The translations under genes and the position numbers were made by a program. 64,000 bases of DNA, taken from NCBI GenBank assembly GCA_013416795.1, contig RQSC01000152.1, positions 4,150 through 68,149 of the forward strand. Direction: 5' to 3'. The DNA comes from Prasinococcaceae sp. CCMP 1430 (lineage: Eukaryota; Prasinodermophyta; Palmophyllophyceae; Prasinococcales; Prasinococcaceae). Positions 31,618-41,452 of the stretch are shown piece after piece. Every line of letters starts with the position of its first letter. The first letter of the stretch is position 1. The notes beneath the pieces are model-generated. The model worked only from the letters and a program-made list of their open reading frames with translations. It did not search any database and was not told the origin of the DNA.

Positions 31618-32401
31618 CTACTGCGCCCCTGTGCGACCGCCGGTGAGCATGTTCTCAAGAGCACGCCTGTGTGCTCTCGCGCTCGTGATGTTGCCCCTCA
31701 CGCGGCACACCTCCGCCTGCGTTGCCTTGACGGCAGCCATCACCTGCCGCGTGGTGCGCGTGCACCTGTCGACGGCGCCATCGGAGGCTTCCGCCTGCAG
31801 CATGCGCATGACCCCATCGATGCCTTCGATCTGCGCCTGCTTGCTCATCACAACGAGGACGGCAGGCGCGCATTGCTCCCGCAAGTGCGCCTCGGCCGCT
31901 GCATCGTGTTCGCGGCACTGAGCAAGGGTATTGGCGCCGCGCGCACGTAGGGCATCGACTTGTGCCTCCTACGTCACCATGCGCGATCGCGTACGCGCTG
32001 ATGTCGTCAGAGCGCTACAACACCATGCGCTGTGCACAGGCGCAAGGGGAGCGCAGCATGCCGCAAGCGGCAGGGCCATGTATGTGCGCCTCGCGTGCCT
32101 TGCTCTCAGATGTCCGCTCTGCTTCTGCTATTGCTTCTTGTGCACCTTCAGCCTCGCTCTCGATGGCCTCTGCCTCGGCCGCTGCAGCGAGCGCATCGTG
32201 CTCGGCGCGCGCGCGCTCCAGCGCCTTTGCTGCGCGCTCCGCCCTCGCGACGCGCAGCTCTGCCTCAGCGCCAGCAGCCAGCGCCTCGGCCTCGGCGGCC
32301 CCGCGCTCGGCCTCCGCCATGGCGCGCGCGCGCGCATCGAGCCGCGCGCCGACGGCCGCGCAGTGCGCCTCGATTCGCGCCGCGCGAGACGTCGGCGCCA
32401 T
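31618..32401 (-). CDS. Coiled-coil protein of unknown function
   Basis: Exons 32024-32401 and 31618-31968, phase 0 across a 55-bp GTGTTG...GTAG intron, encode 242 residues. Residues ~10-110 are an Ala/Glu/Arg-rich coiled coil (AEAEALAAGAEAELRVARAE). Exon 2 gives a second helical region with more Val, Met and Gln (REQCAPAVLVVMSKQAQ, VMRMLQAEASDGAV). No family is recognised. The intron is short for this window, but the phase and the continued helical pattern support it. Confidence 0.55.
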
Positions 32402-32814
32402 GACACCCCGCCCTTCCCCCCCCCCGTCCCACCGCAGCAGCCGCCCCCTCACTCGCGCTGGCGCGCGCGCTCTGTGGCCGGCTGTTTGTACGCACGCGCC
32501 ACCGCTTTGAACCCCGCATATGGACGAAGAGCATCGAGATTTTTTGCCAACTTCGAATAAACGGCTGTTTGTGATTTGAAGGGTGTGTTCCCGTATTTGT
32601 GGGGACCGTTTTTTTTGTGGCGGCGCCGCCGCCGCCATGCTGGCCACCACGCGCGCGGCGCCCCAGGGGACGCGGCGAGGGTGGGGAGGGGCTTGCGCGC
32701 GCCAGACGCGCGCGTTGCGTCAGCGGCGGCAAAGGGCGGAGAACGAGGAGGAGGGATACTGCGACGGCCTTCCCCCGTCGGGTACGCGTGCTCCTCCGGG
32801 GCGTGCATGCCGGC

Positions 32815-33807
32815 ATGCACGCGCGGAGCACGGCAGCCTCAACCTCGGGAGCGGATGGGAGGCTTCCAGGGGGCACGCACGCGGCCGCCGTGCGAGCGTG
32901 CCGGTGGGCGGCGGCTGCGGCGACGGCAGCAGCGGCGTGCGCACCAAATACAGCGCGCATTGCTGCTCTCTCGCGCGCGGATGCGGTGGTCGCCGCGGTA
33001 TGGGGCGCCGCGCGTGCAAGCGCCGTGTTCCGTCACGACTCATTCGAGCCGCTGCTGGTGCTCGTCGCCTTCAGCGCGTGCCTGCTGTGGTGGTGGTGCA
33101 TCGACCACGCGCTGGTGGGCAGACGCTGGGCGAAGGCCTTTCAGCTCTGCCCCGGTGACAGCTCGCTCGCACACTGGCGCGTCGAGGATGGGACGCGCTC
33201 TCGGCTGTGCGAGGTCGTCGCCGTGTTCGTCGCGCCGGTGCTGCTGATGGACGTACTCTGGCCCAGGCGGGCCGCAAAGGTGGACGCGGCCGGCGACATC
33301 GGCTTCCTACAGCTCATCGTGCAGGTACTTGTCGGCCTGCTCGCGTACGACGTGCTCTTCGCCCTGAGTCACCTGGCCATGCATAAACATCCGCTGCTCT
33401 GGAAGATTCACGCCAAGCATCACGACCAGACGGTCGTCCGCGCACGGGACACCATCCGTCTGCATCCGTTGGATGAGGCGATAGACGTGGGGTGCTCGAT
33501 CGCGGCGGTGAACCTGATGCGGCTGCACCCCTTGGCGCGCAGCCTGTACAACGCCGTGATCATTCTGGCGCTGTGTGACCTGCACAGCGGATGGGACGTG
33601 CCGTGCTCGCTCGAGAACTTGCTCGGCGAGCGGCTATGGGGCGGCTCGAGGCGACACCACGCGCACCACTTGGGCACGTGCAAGGGCTCCGCCTACAGCA
33701 AGTTCTTCCCTCAAATCGACGCGGCCATCGACACCGCGGGCTTGGCGGCGTCCGCGATGGCCAGCCGTGGCGCGCGCGAAGGTCGAGGGCGAGTCCCGCA
33801 TCCGTAA
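32815..33807 (+). CDS. Fatty-acid hydroxylase/sterol desaturase superfamily enzyme
   Basis: 330 residues from the ATG at 32815; the frame is open upstream without an ATG, so a leader exon is possible. Membrane helices lie at about residues 78-98, 134-150 and 168-185. The three histidine boxes of the di-iron family are visible: HLAMH (186-190), HAKHH (199-203) and HHAHH (281-285), with HSGWD between. Members hydroxylate or desaturate lipids, sterols or carotenoids. Which substrate is used cannot be told. The first 70 residues are Ala-rich and could be a plastid or ER leader. Confidence 0.85.
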   Translation: MHARSTAASTSGADGRLPGGTHAAAVRACRWAAAAATAAAACAPNTARIAALSRADAVVAAVWGAARASAVFRHDSFEPLLVLVAFSACLLWWWCIDHALVGRRWAKAFQLCPGDSSLAHWRVEDGTRSRLCEVVAVFVAPVLLMDVLWPRRAAKVDAAGDIGFLQLIVQVLVGLLAYDVLFALSHLAMHKHPLLWKIHAKHHDQTVVRARDTIRLHPLDEAIDVGCSIAAVNLMRLHPLARSLYNAVIILALCDLHSGWDVPCSLENLLGERLWGGSRRHHAHHLGTCKGSAYSKFFPQIDAAIDTAGLAASAMASRGAREGRGRVPHP

Positions 33808-33986
33808 ATGTATGAGTAGTCCACTATGGGTTATTATGCTCTGAGTGCACAGGTACACGTGCCACGTGACCGTTCGGCGTTTGAGCGGTTTGGAGCGCAG
33901 CGCAGGTGCCGCACTCTCGCTTGGCGCGGTCAATGCAGCCCCGCGGGCGCAGCGATGGAGTCTGGAGATGGCGCGAGCCACGCCGT

Positions 33987-34463
33987 TCACTGAGCCTGCT
34001 GGGCCTGCTGCTGCGCGACTCGCTCCTTCGCCGCCGCGTCGGCTGCCGCGGCTGCCGCTTGCTGTGCTGCTCGGAACCTATTTGTCCTGTGGTGCTGCCA
34101 GTGGAAGAACTGCTGCGCGTGTGCGAGGTCCCTCGCCGCTGGGTGCTTGGCAGCCTCGCGAAAACGCGCGTCCTGCAGCAGCTCGAGGAAGTACAGAGCG
34201 TGCGGATAGCGCACCAAGCGGGCGTACTCCGGCCTCAGCCAGTATGTTAGGTAGCGCAGGTAGTTCACAAAGGCCGTGTCGGTCAGGTACTGCTCCTGCG
34301 CGAGCCAGTGCACGTACGCGGGCGATGCCAGCATCTGCACAAACTCGAGCTCCGCGCGCAACCGCTGCGAACCGCCAGGGTCCGCCTCCGCGAGCGCCGC
34401 CGCGCAGGCGGCCGCGCGCTCAGCCGCGCCGGGGCGCTCATCGGCAGTGGCTTCCGCCACCAT
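33987..34463 (-). CDS. MED31: Mediator complex subunit 31 (Soh1)
   Basis: 158 residues from the ATG at 34463. The core (about residues 30-120) has RLRAELEFVQMLASPAYVHW, LAQEQYLTDTAFVNYLRYL, YWLRPEYARLVRYPHALYF and LELLQDARFREAAK, the conserved MED31 fold, ending with AQQFFHWQHHRTN. A poly-Ala/Gln tail follows. MED31 sits in the middle module of Mediator and supports RNA polymerase II transcription. The flanking sequence to 34700 is AT-rich compared with the rest of the window. Confidence 0.92.
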   Translation of the reverse strand: MVAEATADERPGAAERAAACAAALAEADPGGSQRLRAELEFVQMLASPAYVHWLAQEQYLTDTAFVNYLRYLTYWLRPEYARLVRYPHALYFLELLQDARFREAAKHPAARDLAHAQQFFHWQHHRTNRFRAAQQAAAAAADAAAKERVAQQQAQQAQ

Positions 34464-34888
34464 CGCGCTCACCTCTCCCCTCGTCGCTCGACGCACCAAG
34501 ATATTTAAAAAAATCCAGTGAAAAATCAAAAACAAATCAAAATATAAAAAGCATCCATTACTGAACCCTTTACTACGTATTACCCCAAACATCGACGCGC
34601 GCCGGCGCACCCGGCGATGACTTAATGTATTTTGATAGGGATCTTGGCGTAACCCTAAGCTTATCCGCCTGCTGCTGCTGCTGCGCTGCGGGTGCGGCGG
34701 GCGGGCGCGCGCCACACGCGTGCGCGGGCGCGGGCGTGTGCGCGCGTGTGTGTGTGTGTACGTGTGTGTGTGTGTGTGTGTGACTGTGTGTGTGTGACTG
34801 TGCGTGTGTGTGTGCGTGTGCGTGTGCGTGTGTGTGTGCGCGTGTGTGTGCGTGTGTGTGTGCGCGTGTGTGCGCGTGCGCCCGCGGC
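34464..34888. promoter_or_regulatory. AT-rich divergent promoter with TATA box
   Basis: A local AT-rich island (34497-34660) separates the MED31 start from the epimerase gene. TATAAAAA at 34543-34550 on the plus strand is one of the few canonical TATA boxes in the window and would serve the plus-strand gene. From 34740 the region becomes a TG microsatellite. Confidence 0.4.
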
Positions 34889-35044
34889 ATGGCCGTCCTG
34901 GGTGGGCGGGCCGGCCCCGCGCGGCTCGTACGCGCGACCAGAGCCGTGCGTACACACACACGCCGTGCATACACGCGCGCGAGCGGTGCGGACGCGGCGG
35001 CGTTCTGGGCGCCGCACGCGCACCTGGGCGGTGAGGTACGTGCA

Positions 35045-35077
<33 letters not shown>

Positions 35078-35605
35078 CACACACATGCATGCATGCACAT
35101 GCACACACACACACATGCACACACACAACACACACACATACCACACAGTCATACAGTCACACACACACAACACACACGCAGCACACCGACGCGCACGCGC
35201 TCACACGCATACGCACGCACGCACGCGCACACACGTCGGGCGGCAAGGCGGCGGCGGCCGTGTGCGTGTCCGCAGGGCTGGGCGACGCGGCAGACGTCGC
35301 CGCGCGGGTCGCGGCGGTGCAGGCGCTGCTGCCGGAGACCAACGCGCTCGCGGTGTGCTGCGCGGAGCCAGAGGTGCGCGCACGCGCGGGAATGCACACA
35401 CACACACACACAACACACAAACACACACTAGCACACACACACACACAGACACACACACACACACACACACACAGACACACACACAGACACACAGCACAAC
35501 ACAACACAACACAACACAACACAACACAACACAACACAACACACACAGACACACACTACACACACAGCACACTAGCACACACACACACACAGACACACAC
35601 ACACA

Positions 35606-35672
<67 letters not shown>

Positions 35673-35796
35673 CACAACACAACACAACACAACACAACAC
35701 AACACAACACAACACAACACAACACAACACAACACAACACAACACAACACACACAGACACACACTACACACACAGCACACTGACGCACGCGCTCAC
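34737..35796. repeat. TG tract then long CA / ACACA microsatellite block
   Basis: A TG-rich tract spans about 34737-34880, and CA tracts span about 35041-35237 and 35395-35796. Within the latter, ACACA-type pentamers form long pure arrays (about 35491-35540 and 35670-35750). Two identical ~45-bp modules ending in ACACACTACACACACAGCACAC recur near 35540 and 35750, pointing to segmental duplication. The TG and CA parts are complementary on the plus strand. The block sits in the 5' part of the epimerase gene, probably in introns. Confidence 0.85.
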
Positions 35797-37305
35797 ACGC
35801 GCGCGCCCGCGCGCGTGGAAACGCACCCGCGCGCCCAGGCGACGCTCGGGCGGCCCCTCTCGGCGGTGGGCGCGTCCGTTGCCGCCGAGCCGCGCTGTGC
35901 CGCGCCGGGCGGCAGCGCGCGCGGCGGCGGTCGACATCGAGGGCTCGGTGGCGCTCACTGAGGGTCGCGAGGGGCTGCCCATGGTGCGCCTCACGCACGT
36001 TTCGGGATCCGAGGCCGAGGTGTACCTCTTCGGCGGCGTGTGCACTTCGTGGACCGTCGGCGGCGAGGACCTCCTGTACGTGAGGCCCGATGCCAAGGTG
36101 AGCAGCGAAGTGCGGCTGCGGCTATGGGCGCGGGCACGGGCGCCGATGCCCTGCGCGGTCAATCACACACCTGCAACGCACGCCCATTTGTGTGCGCGCG
36201 TGTACACACTGGCGCAGGCTGACGCGTGCTTTGCGCGTCGCGATCACCCGCACAACCCCGGCATTCCTTCCTCAAAACACGCCCGCCCAACGCGCAGTTC
36301 GACAAGTCCAAGCCCATTTCGGGCGGCATCCCGCACTGCTTCCCACAGTTCGGCCCGGGCGAAATGCAGCAGCACGGCTTCGCGCGCAATCTTGACTGGG
36401 AGGTAGCCTCCACCAGCGCTGACGTCAATCCCGACGACCCCGAGCCTTGCGTCGAGCTTGTGCTCAAGGTGCGAGCACGCGCGTGAGCATGCTCGCGGGT
36501 GAGCATGCGAGTGTGAGCGCGAGCGCGAAGGCGCGCGTACGCGAGCGCGAAGGCGCGCGCGATGGCATCCTCGCACGCTGACATTTGCCTGCGACGATGC
36601 ACTGCCTGCTGCTACTCTTTGTCCCTGCTTTGCCTCCTGCTTTCTGCCCCGCCCCGCCCACCCCCAACCACGACCACTCGCCATGCACATGGCGCGACAG
36701 GACAACGAGTACACGCGCGCCATGTTTGATTACAGCTTCACCGCCGCGCTCGCAGTGACGCTCAAGGCCGACCAGCTTGTGTGCGATATGCGCGTGGTCA
36801 ACACTGACTCCAAGGAGTTCGATTTCACCGCAGCGCTGCACACTTACTTTGCGGCCAATGTGGGCGACGTGCGCGTTGAGGGTCTCGGTGGGCTGTCGTA
36901 CCTCGACAAGACCGTGGACGTCAACAACCCGCCCACGAAGGAACTCGCTGAGGGCGCTGCTCTGGCCATCGAGAAGGTGCGAATCCGCGCGTACTGCCGA
37001 TCGCAACGCGCACGCACCACCCGTCCGCCCATTCTGACTCTCCACGCACTCGCGCGTGTGCTTCGTAGGAGACCGACTCTGTCTTCCTTGGCGCGCCCGA
37101 CGAGCTCACTCTGCGCACGGGCCGCAAGTCGGACGTGGAGATCATGCAGCAAGGCTGGAACGACGCGGTGGTGTGGAACCCCTGGGACAGCATGCCCGAC
37201 TCCTATCCGCACTTCGTGTGCGTCGAGTGCGCCAAGGTGGGAACGCCGGAGAAGCTCGCGCCTGGCGAGTCGTGGACTTCCACCATGACGCTCAGCGCCG
37301 CCTGA
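34889..37305 (+). CDS. Glucose-6-phosphate 1-epimerase-like (aldose epimerase family)
   Basis: The 3' exons are firm: to 36097, 36298-36468, 36701-36976 and 37069-37305, all phase 0 with GTGAGC or GTGCGA starts. They encode SGSEAEVYLFGGVCTSW, SGGIPHCFPQFGPGEMQQHG, a FARNLDWEV strand, YFAANVGDVRVEGLGG and the late EIMQQGWNDAVVWNPWD with PHFVCVECAKV. This is the YeaD/glucose-6-phosphate 1-epimerase group; the first exon covered starts near 35839-35916. The 5' end is uncertain. An ATG at 34889 heads a 147-bp Arg-rich exon candidate (to 35035) that looks like an organellar leader. A further candidate exon (35240-35371) does not fit the frame of the rest. Repeats fill the introns between. Confidence 0.7.
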
Positions 37306-37784
37306 ACAGTCTGGTCCGACGTGGCCGTCGAGTGCTTCATTGGAAATGGTCTGTCGTGCTGCTGCTAGCCCGGCTTGCTGGACAGCGTCCGATGACCGCT
37401 GGGTGCACAGCTCGCACCTCCGTGGATGTGACCCTGCCAACGCGCGCATCGCCAGCGCTTGGCACGGCGCTTGTGCCGGTAAAAAAGAGGGCGTCGCCAG
37501 ATTCAGTGGGTGAGCGCATTTGCCGCGTATGCACTCACTCACAACGCGGGTGGCTCACACTCGCCGCATGCCCCAAGGTGCGCTGGCAGCGAGCAGGATA
37601 CGGCTGGGGTAATCAAAAAAAGGTGACACGGTGGTCAAGAGCCGGCAGATTGTGCGTCGGGGCAGCAGGCGTTGCGACGCTCTTCAATTCGAGCCACCGC
37701 GTGCGCCTGCCGCATCACTGAGCTCCAGCAACCACAGTGCGCACTTCGCGCTTGGGCGAGCGAGCCCGGGGGAATGAAAGGCCG
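37306..37784. other. Convergent intergenic region, no gene seen
   Basis: 479 bp between the epimerase stop and the stop of the small mitochondrial-protein gene. It is GC-rich with one A-run (37615-37621) and no repeat or coding pattern that I can support. Confidence 0.3.
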
Positions 37785-38597
37785 TCACTTCTTCTCGGCA
37801 GCCTCCAGCTCGGCCATGAACTTCTCGAGGTCGCCGTCGGCCTCGGTCGGCTCCACCGCCGCGGGCGCCGCGTCCTTCTTGCCACCACCGAACGCGCTCA
37901 TGCCGCCGTAGATGACCACCCCCCACGCTGCCAGAATGGTCAGCACGAACTGCTCCTCCTTCCAGCTCTGCGGGTCACTGGGATTCTCCCAGAAGTTTAC
38001 CTTGGCCTCACCCTCGGCAGCTGCGATTGGCGGAGTGGAATGCGCGCGCGGGAGTCCGCGAAGTGGCGGTGGTTGTGTGTTGGTGGTGTGTGCGTGTGAG
38101 TGGTTGGGGTTGGCGGCCATTCGATGCGCAGCGCGGCGAGGGCGAGCGGAGGGCCGCAAGAGAAGGCATAGTGGGGACGCGCGCTTCGGCGTCAGCGTCG
38201 AGTCGGCGCACCCACTGAACGACTTCGTACACGCACCCACAGGCAGTTGGTGCTGTGGGCGGCAGAGCGGACCAGCGCGGCACGGCACGCAGTCTAGCGC
38301 CGGCACCGTAAGCTCGCGCAGCGATCCTGCGGCGCTCCGCAGCTCGCGTGCGCCCACACCCGCATGCGCAAACACTGCGTCCGCATTTGCGAGCCCGGCG
38401 CAGGCGCTGAAGGGATGCCAACCCTAAATGCCAGCGCAAGCGGTGTGCGCGGGCGTGCAGCACATGGGCGCGCGCCCACACACACTCCCATCCCCCTCGC
38501 GCGCGCACGTACCGGCAGCATATCCCCTGCGGGGCGCCGTGCTGCGCACGGTGCGCGCCGCGCCGCGCGCGACGCGCGAGCTCACGCGCGAGAGCAT
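37785..38597 (-). CDS. Small mitochondrial-type single-pass membrane protein
   Basis: Exons 38513-38597 and 37785-38020, with agreeing phase across a 492-bp GTACGT...GCAG intron, encode 106 residues. Exon 1 is a strong mitochondrial presequence (MLSRVSSRVARGAARTVRST). The mature part starts AEGEAKVNFWENPSDP, then QSWKEEQFVLTILAAWGVVI and a membrane helix ending YGGMSAFGGGKK, with a short acidic and coiled C-terminus (EKFMAELEAAEKK). The layout resembles accessory subunits of respiratory complexes, but no specific subunit could be identified. The ATG is only six bases from a 44-base homopolymer. Confidence 0.65.
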
Positions 38598-38602
38598 TCT
38601 CA

Positions 38603-38646
<44 letters not shown>
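38603..38646. repeat. 44-base G homopolymer
   Basis: Pure G run on the plus strand, C run on the minus strand, ending five bases 5' of the minus-strand ATG at 38597. It would form much of that gene's leader. Its length may not be accurate in the assembly. Confidence 0.8.
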
Positions 38647-38647
<1 letters not shown>

Positions 38648-38950
38648 GGAGGCTGCGCCTGCGCGCCGTGTGCCGTGCACACGCACGCGGCCCGAGTGCG
38701 CCGCATGCGTCCCCATGGTGCCGACATTTCGCCGCGGGCCGCCCGGCGCGCGCGCCAACGTGCCACAGGCGGAAAGCCGCGGAATGGGCACCGAAGTCGC
38801 GCGCGGAATTCCGCGAGGGATTTTTTTTTCGCAGTGGCTGTTGGGGCTGGCCGCCTGGCCCCCAGCGGAAGGCGTGTGGTGGGGTGGGTGTGGGCGCAGG
38901 GCGCTGCCACACCGCGCGCCGCCCGCGTTGCGTGCTGGGTGGGCGGAGCG

Positions 38951-41440
38951 ATGGGCGCGGACAATAACGACACGGCCGCCGACGCCGTTGCGGCCGAGGC
39001 CGCCGCGGCCGCGCTGTCAGCAGCGCTCGTGGCGGACCCGACGCTCGCGCCGTTCCTGCAGCCTGGCTACGACGCGGCGGCGTATGCGAGCGGCGTGCTG
39101 CGCAGCGGCAGCGCCGCGAGCTGTACGCTGCAGCTGAACACGGGGTTGGGGGCGCTCGATGCAGAGCTGCGCGCCGAGGTCGTGGCGCAGTATGACCAGC
39201 TTCTCGAGGCGGTTGCCAGCCTGCGCGACACCGAGCGCGCGCTGGGCGACATTAAACTCGGGGCCGGCGCATTGCGTGCGTCGGCAGCACGGGTCGGCGC
39301 TGAGCTTGCTGAGCCGCACAGGCAGCTCGTTGAGCGCACAAGGCAGTTGCGTAATCTCTCGGCGGTGGTGGACCTCCTGCGCCGCTCAGTGCGCGCTCTG
39401 AAACTCGCAGCCAAGCTGCGGGATCACGTGGACGATGAGGGCGACGGCGGCACGGCCACAAAGGCGGCTGTGCGGCCCGACGCGGCCAAGGCTGCGCAGC
39501 TCTTGGCGGAGATCGGCGTGCTCTTGGTTGACACGGACGTGGCACGCGTGGAGGCAGTGGCCGCGCAGCGTCCCTTCATTGACCGCGCGGCTATCAAGGT
39601 CCGGGCGCAGGCGGAGGCATCGCTGCGCTCGGGCATGGAGACGCTCAGCCAGGCTGAGGTCGGCCAAGCGCTGCAAATATTTTTCAACAGCGGCGAGCTC
39701 GCCGGCGTCGTCCAGGAGCTCGCGAGGCGGTACACGGTGCAGGTGTCGCAGACTGCTGCGAATGCGCTAGATGCCACCTCGATCGCCAGCGGTACCAAAG
39801 GCGGAGGCGCAGGCCGCGGCAAGGCGCCGAGCACCTCGCAATGGCGTGAGGAGGTGTGGCAGCGGCTGACTGCTTCGATGGACGACATGTACGCGGCGGT
39901 GGTGGCTATGTGGCACCTGCAGCGCGTAGCAGCGAAGAAACGCGATCCGATTTCGCATGCGTGCTTTCTGGATGTGATTGTGGAGGAGGGCCAGTCGACG
40001 CTCACCGAGCGCTTCTGGAAGGCCTTCACCGACGTAATTGCCCAGCACATGGCCAACGCGTTCAGGACGTCGGGCTTCATCAAGGACGCGCTGGTGGAGG
40101 GATACCCGCGGCTCGCGACGCTATTTGACGGGCTCATAGACCGGCTGGAGCGCGACACCGAAGTCCGGGGCGTGGCACCTGCAGTTCCTGTGAATGGCCG
40201 CGCCATGCTGTTCCACGCGCTCGCGCCCTTCCGCGACGCCTTCGCGCAGGCCAGCGCCGAGCGCTATGAGAGCGCGGTCGGGTCGCTCTTCGCGCGTGGT
40301 GCAGTTCCCACTCGCGGAGCGGCCCTCAAGTTGTGTGCGGCACTGCGGACGGAGGTCGCGCGCGCTAATTCTAAGGCCGGTGTGGGCGCGGTATCCGCCG
40401 CCGCGTCCACGTATGCGAGCAGCACGGATGCCGATATGGCTGTGCTCGTCGCGTCGCCACTGTCACAGGCGCTGTACCAGCTGGCCGAGCGTGTCGAATA
40501 CCATATTACCACTGGCCCAGAGACGAAGCAGGTGACCGCCGCGCCGTCGTCAACGCAGCAGCGCAACTTCAACCTGTGCGGGCTGCTGGCCGACGTCCAC
40601 AAAGATGTAGCGATGCACGTGCTCACGCAGCTGCCGGCTGAGGCAGTGGCCGTGCTGTCACCCGCACTGCAGAATATGTTCGCGGCGGGGACGGACAACC
40701 TCAATCCAATCTTCCGCGCGATGGCTCAGCGGCTCGAAGAGACGCTCTTAACCATGCATGACCCGGGTGTGTACGTTGATGACGGTGCGCAAGTGGGCGC
40801 CGTGACTGAGCCAAGCACATACATGCGCAATCTGCGCAGGCAGCTGCAGGCCTTCAGTACCGACTTTGTGTCCAAGATGCTGTCGGCTGGCCCAGTTGGC
40901 AGTGTTGCGCGCACGCTATCGCCCCCACAGAAGCATCCAATGGTTGGAAAGTTGGTGCTGAAGATGGCGCGCCGCTTGTGCGCGTTCTTCGTGCGGCATG
41001 CGGCGCTCGTGCGTCCCCTTGGAGACGCGGGGAGGCTGCGCATGGCACGCGACATCGCCGAGCTCGAGGCTGCGATCGGTGAGGCGCTGGTGCCGGCTGA
41101 AGCTATCGGCGCACCCTACCGGGCTCTCCGCGCATTCAAGCCACTGCTGTTTCTGGAGACAACGAAGGTACCTGGCTCCCTGCTGCTGCACGACCTTCCA
41201 ACGAGCGCTGTGCTGCACCACCTGCTCGGACGCGCTCCTGCTGCATTGCAGTCGCCTCATGCGCAATCGGGCATCACCGTTTCGCAGTACTCTGTGTGGA
41301 TGGACAGGCACGCCGACGCCGACGCGGTGTCGAGAGTGCAGCAGTGCACTGACGCTTTCGCCAGGTCGCCCGACGGCGCCAGCGCAGGGGAGGGGGTGCT
41401 CGAGGCAATCAGCGCCGTGAGCGACGGCAGCGCTGCGTAA
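38951..41440 (+). CDS. COG5: Conserved oligomeric Golgi complex subunit 5
   Basis: Single exon, 829 residues. The N-terminus contains the COG5 pattern ADPTLAPFLQPGYDAAAYAS, LQLNTGLGALDAELRAEVVA and a long helical stretch (RLRNLSAVVDLLRRSVRAL-like). The middle has RFWKAFTDVIAQHMANAFRT and LVEGYPRLATLFDGLIDRL. The late region has RNFNLCGLLADVHKDVAMHV and FFVRHAALVRPLGDAGRLR, both typical of the family. COG5 is part of lobe B of the eight-subunit COG tether for retrograde Golgi vesicles. Length is normal and no break was seen. It is tail to tail with the pseudokinase gene, 12 bp between stops. Confidence 0.9.
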   Translation: MGADNNDTAADAVAAEAAAAALSAALVADPTLAPFLQPGYDAAAYASGVLRSGSAASCTLQLNTGLGALDAELRAEVVAQYDQLLEAVASLRDTERALGDIKLGAGALRASAARVGAELAEPHRQLVERTRQLRNLSAVVDLLRRSVRALKLAAKLRDHVDDEGDGGTATKAAVRPDAAKAAQLLAEIGVLLVDTDVARVEAVAAQRPFIDRAAIKVRAQAEASLRSGMETLSQAEVGQALQIFFNSGELAGVVQELARRYTVQVSQTAANALDATSIASGTKGGGAGRGKAPSTSQWREEVWQRLTASMDDMYAAVVAMWHLQRVAAKKRDPISHACFLDVIVEEGQSTLTERFWKAFTDVIAQHMANAFRTSGFIKDALVEGYPRLATLFDGLIDRLERDTEVRGVAPAVPVNGRAMLFHALAPFRDAFAQASAERYESAVGSLFARGAVPTRGAALKLCAALRTEVARANSKAGVGAVSAAASTYASSTDADMAVLVASPLSQALYQLAERVEYHITTGPETKQVTAAPSSTQQRNFNLCGLLADVHKDVAMHVLTQLPAEAVAVLSPALQNMFAAGTDNLNPIFRAMAQRLEETLLTMHDPGVYVDDGAQVGAVTEPSTYMRNLRRQLQAFSTDFVSKMLSAGPVGSVARTLSPPQKHPMVGKLVLKMARRLCAFFVRHAALVRPLGDAGRLRMARDIAELEAAIGEALVPAEAIGAPYRALRAFKPLLFLETTKVPGSLLLHDLPTSAVLHHLLGRAPAALQSPHAQSGITVSQYSVWMDRHADADAVSRVQQCTDAFARSPDGASAGEGVLEAISAVSDGSAA

Positions 41441-41452
41441 TTATTTTGTGTA

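Noticed and set aside
35240-35371. Candidate exon reading GLGDAADVAARVAAVQALLP as part of the epimerase
   Set aside because: It looks protein-like but its phase does not match the next firm exon, so it was not included in the model.
34692-35961. His/Thr-rich proteins in the CA-repeat frames
   Set aside because: All six frames of the CA and TG repeats are open without meaning; they follow from the simple repeat.
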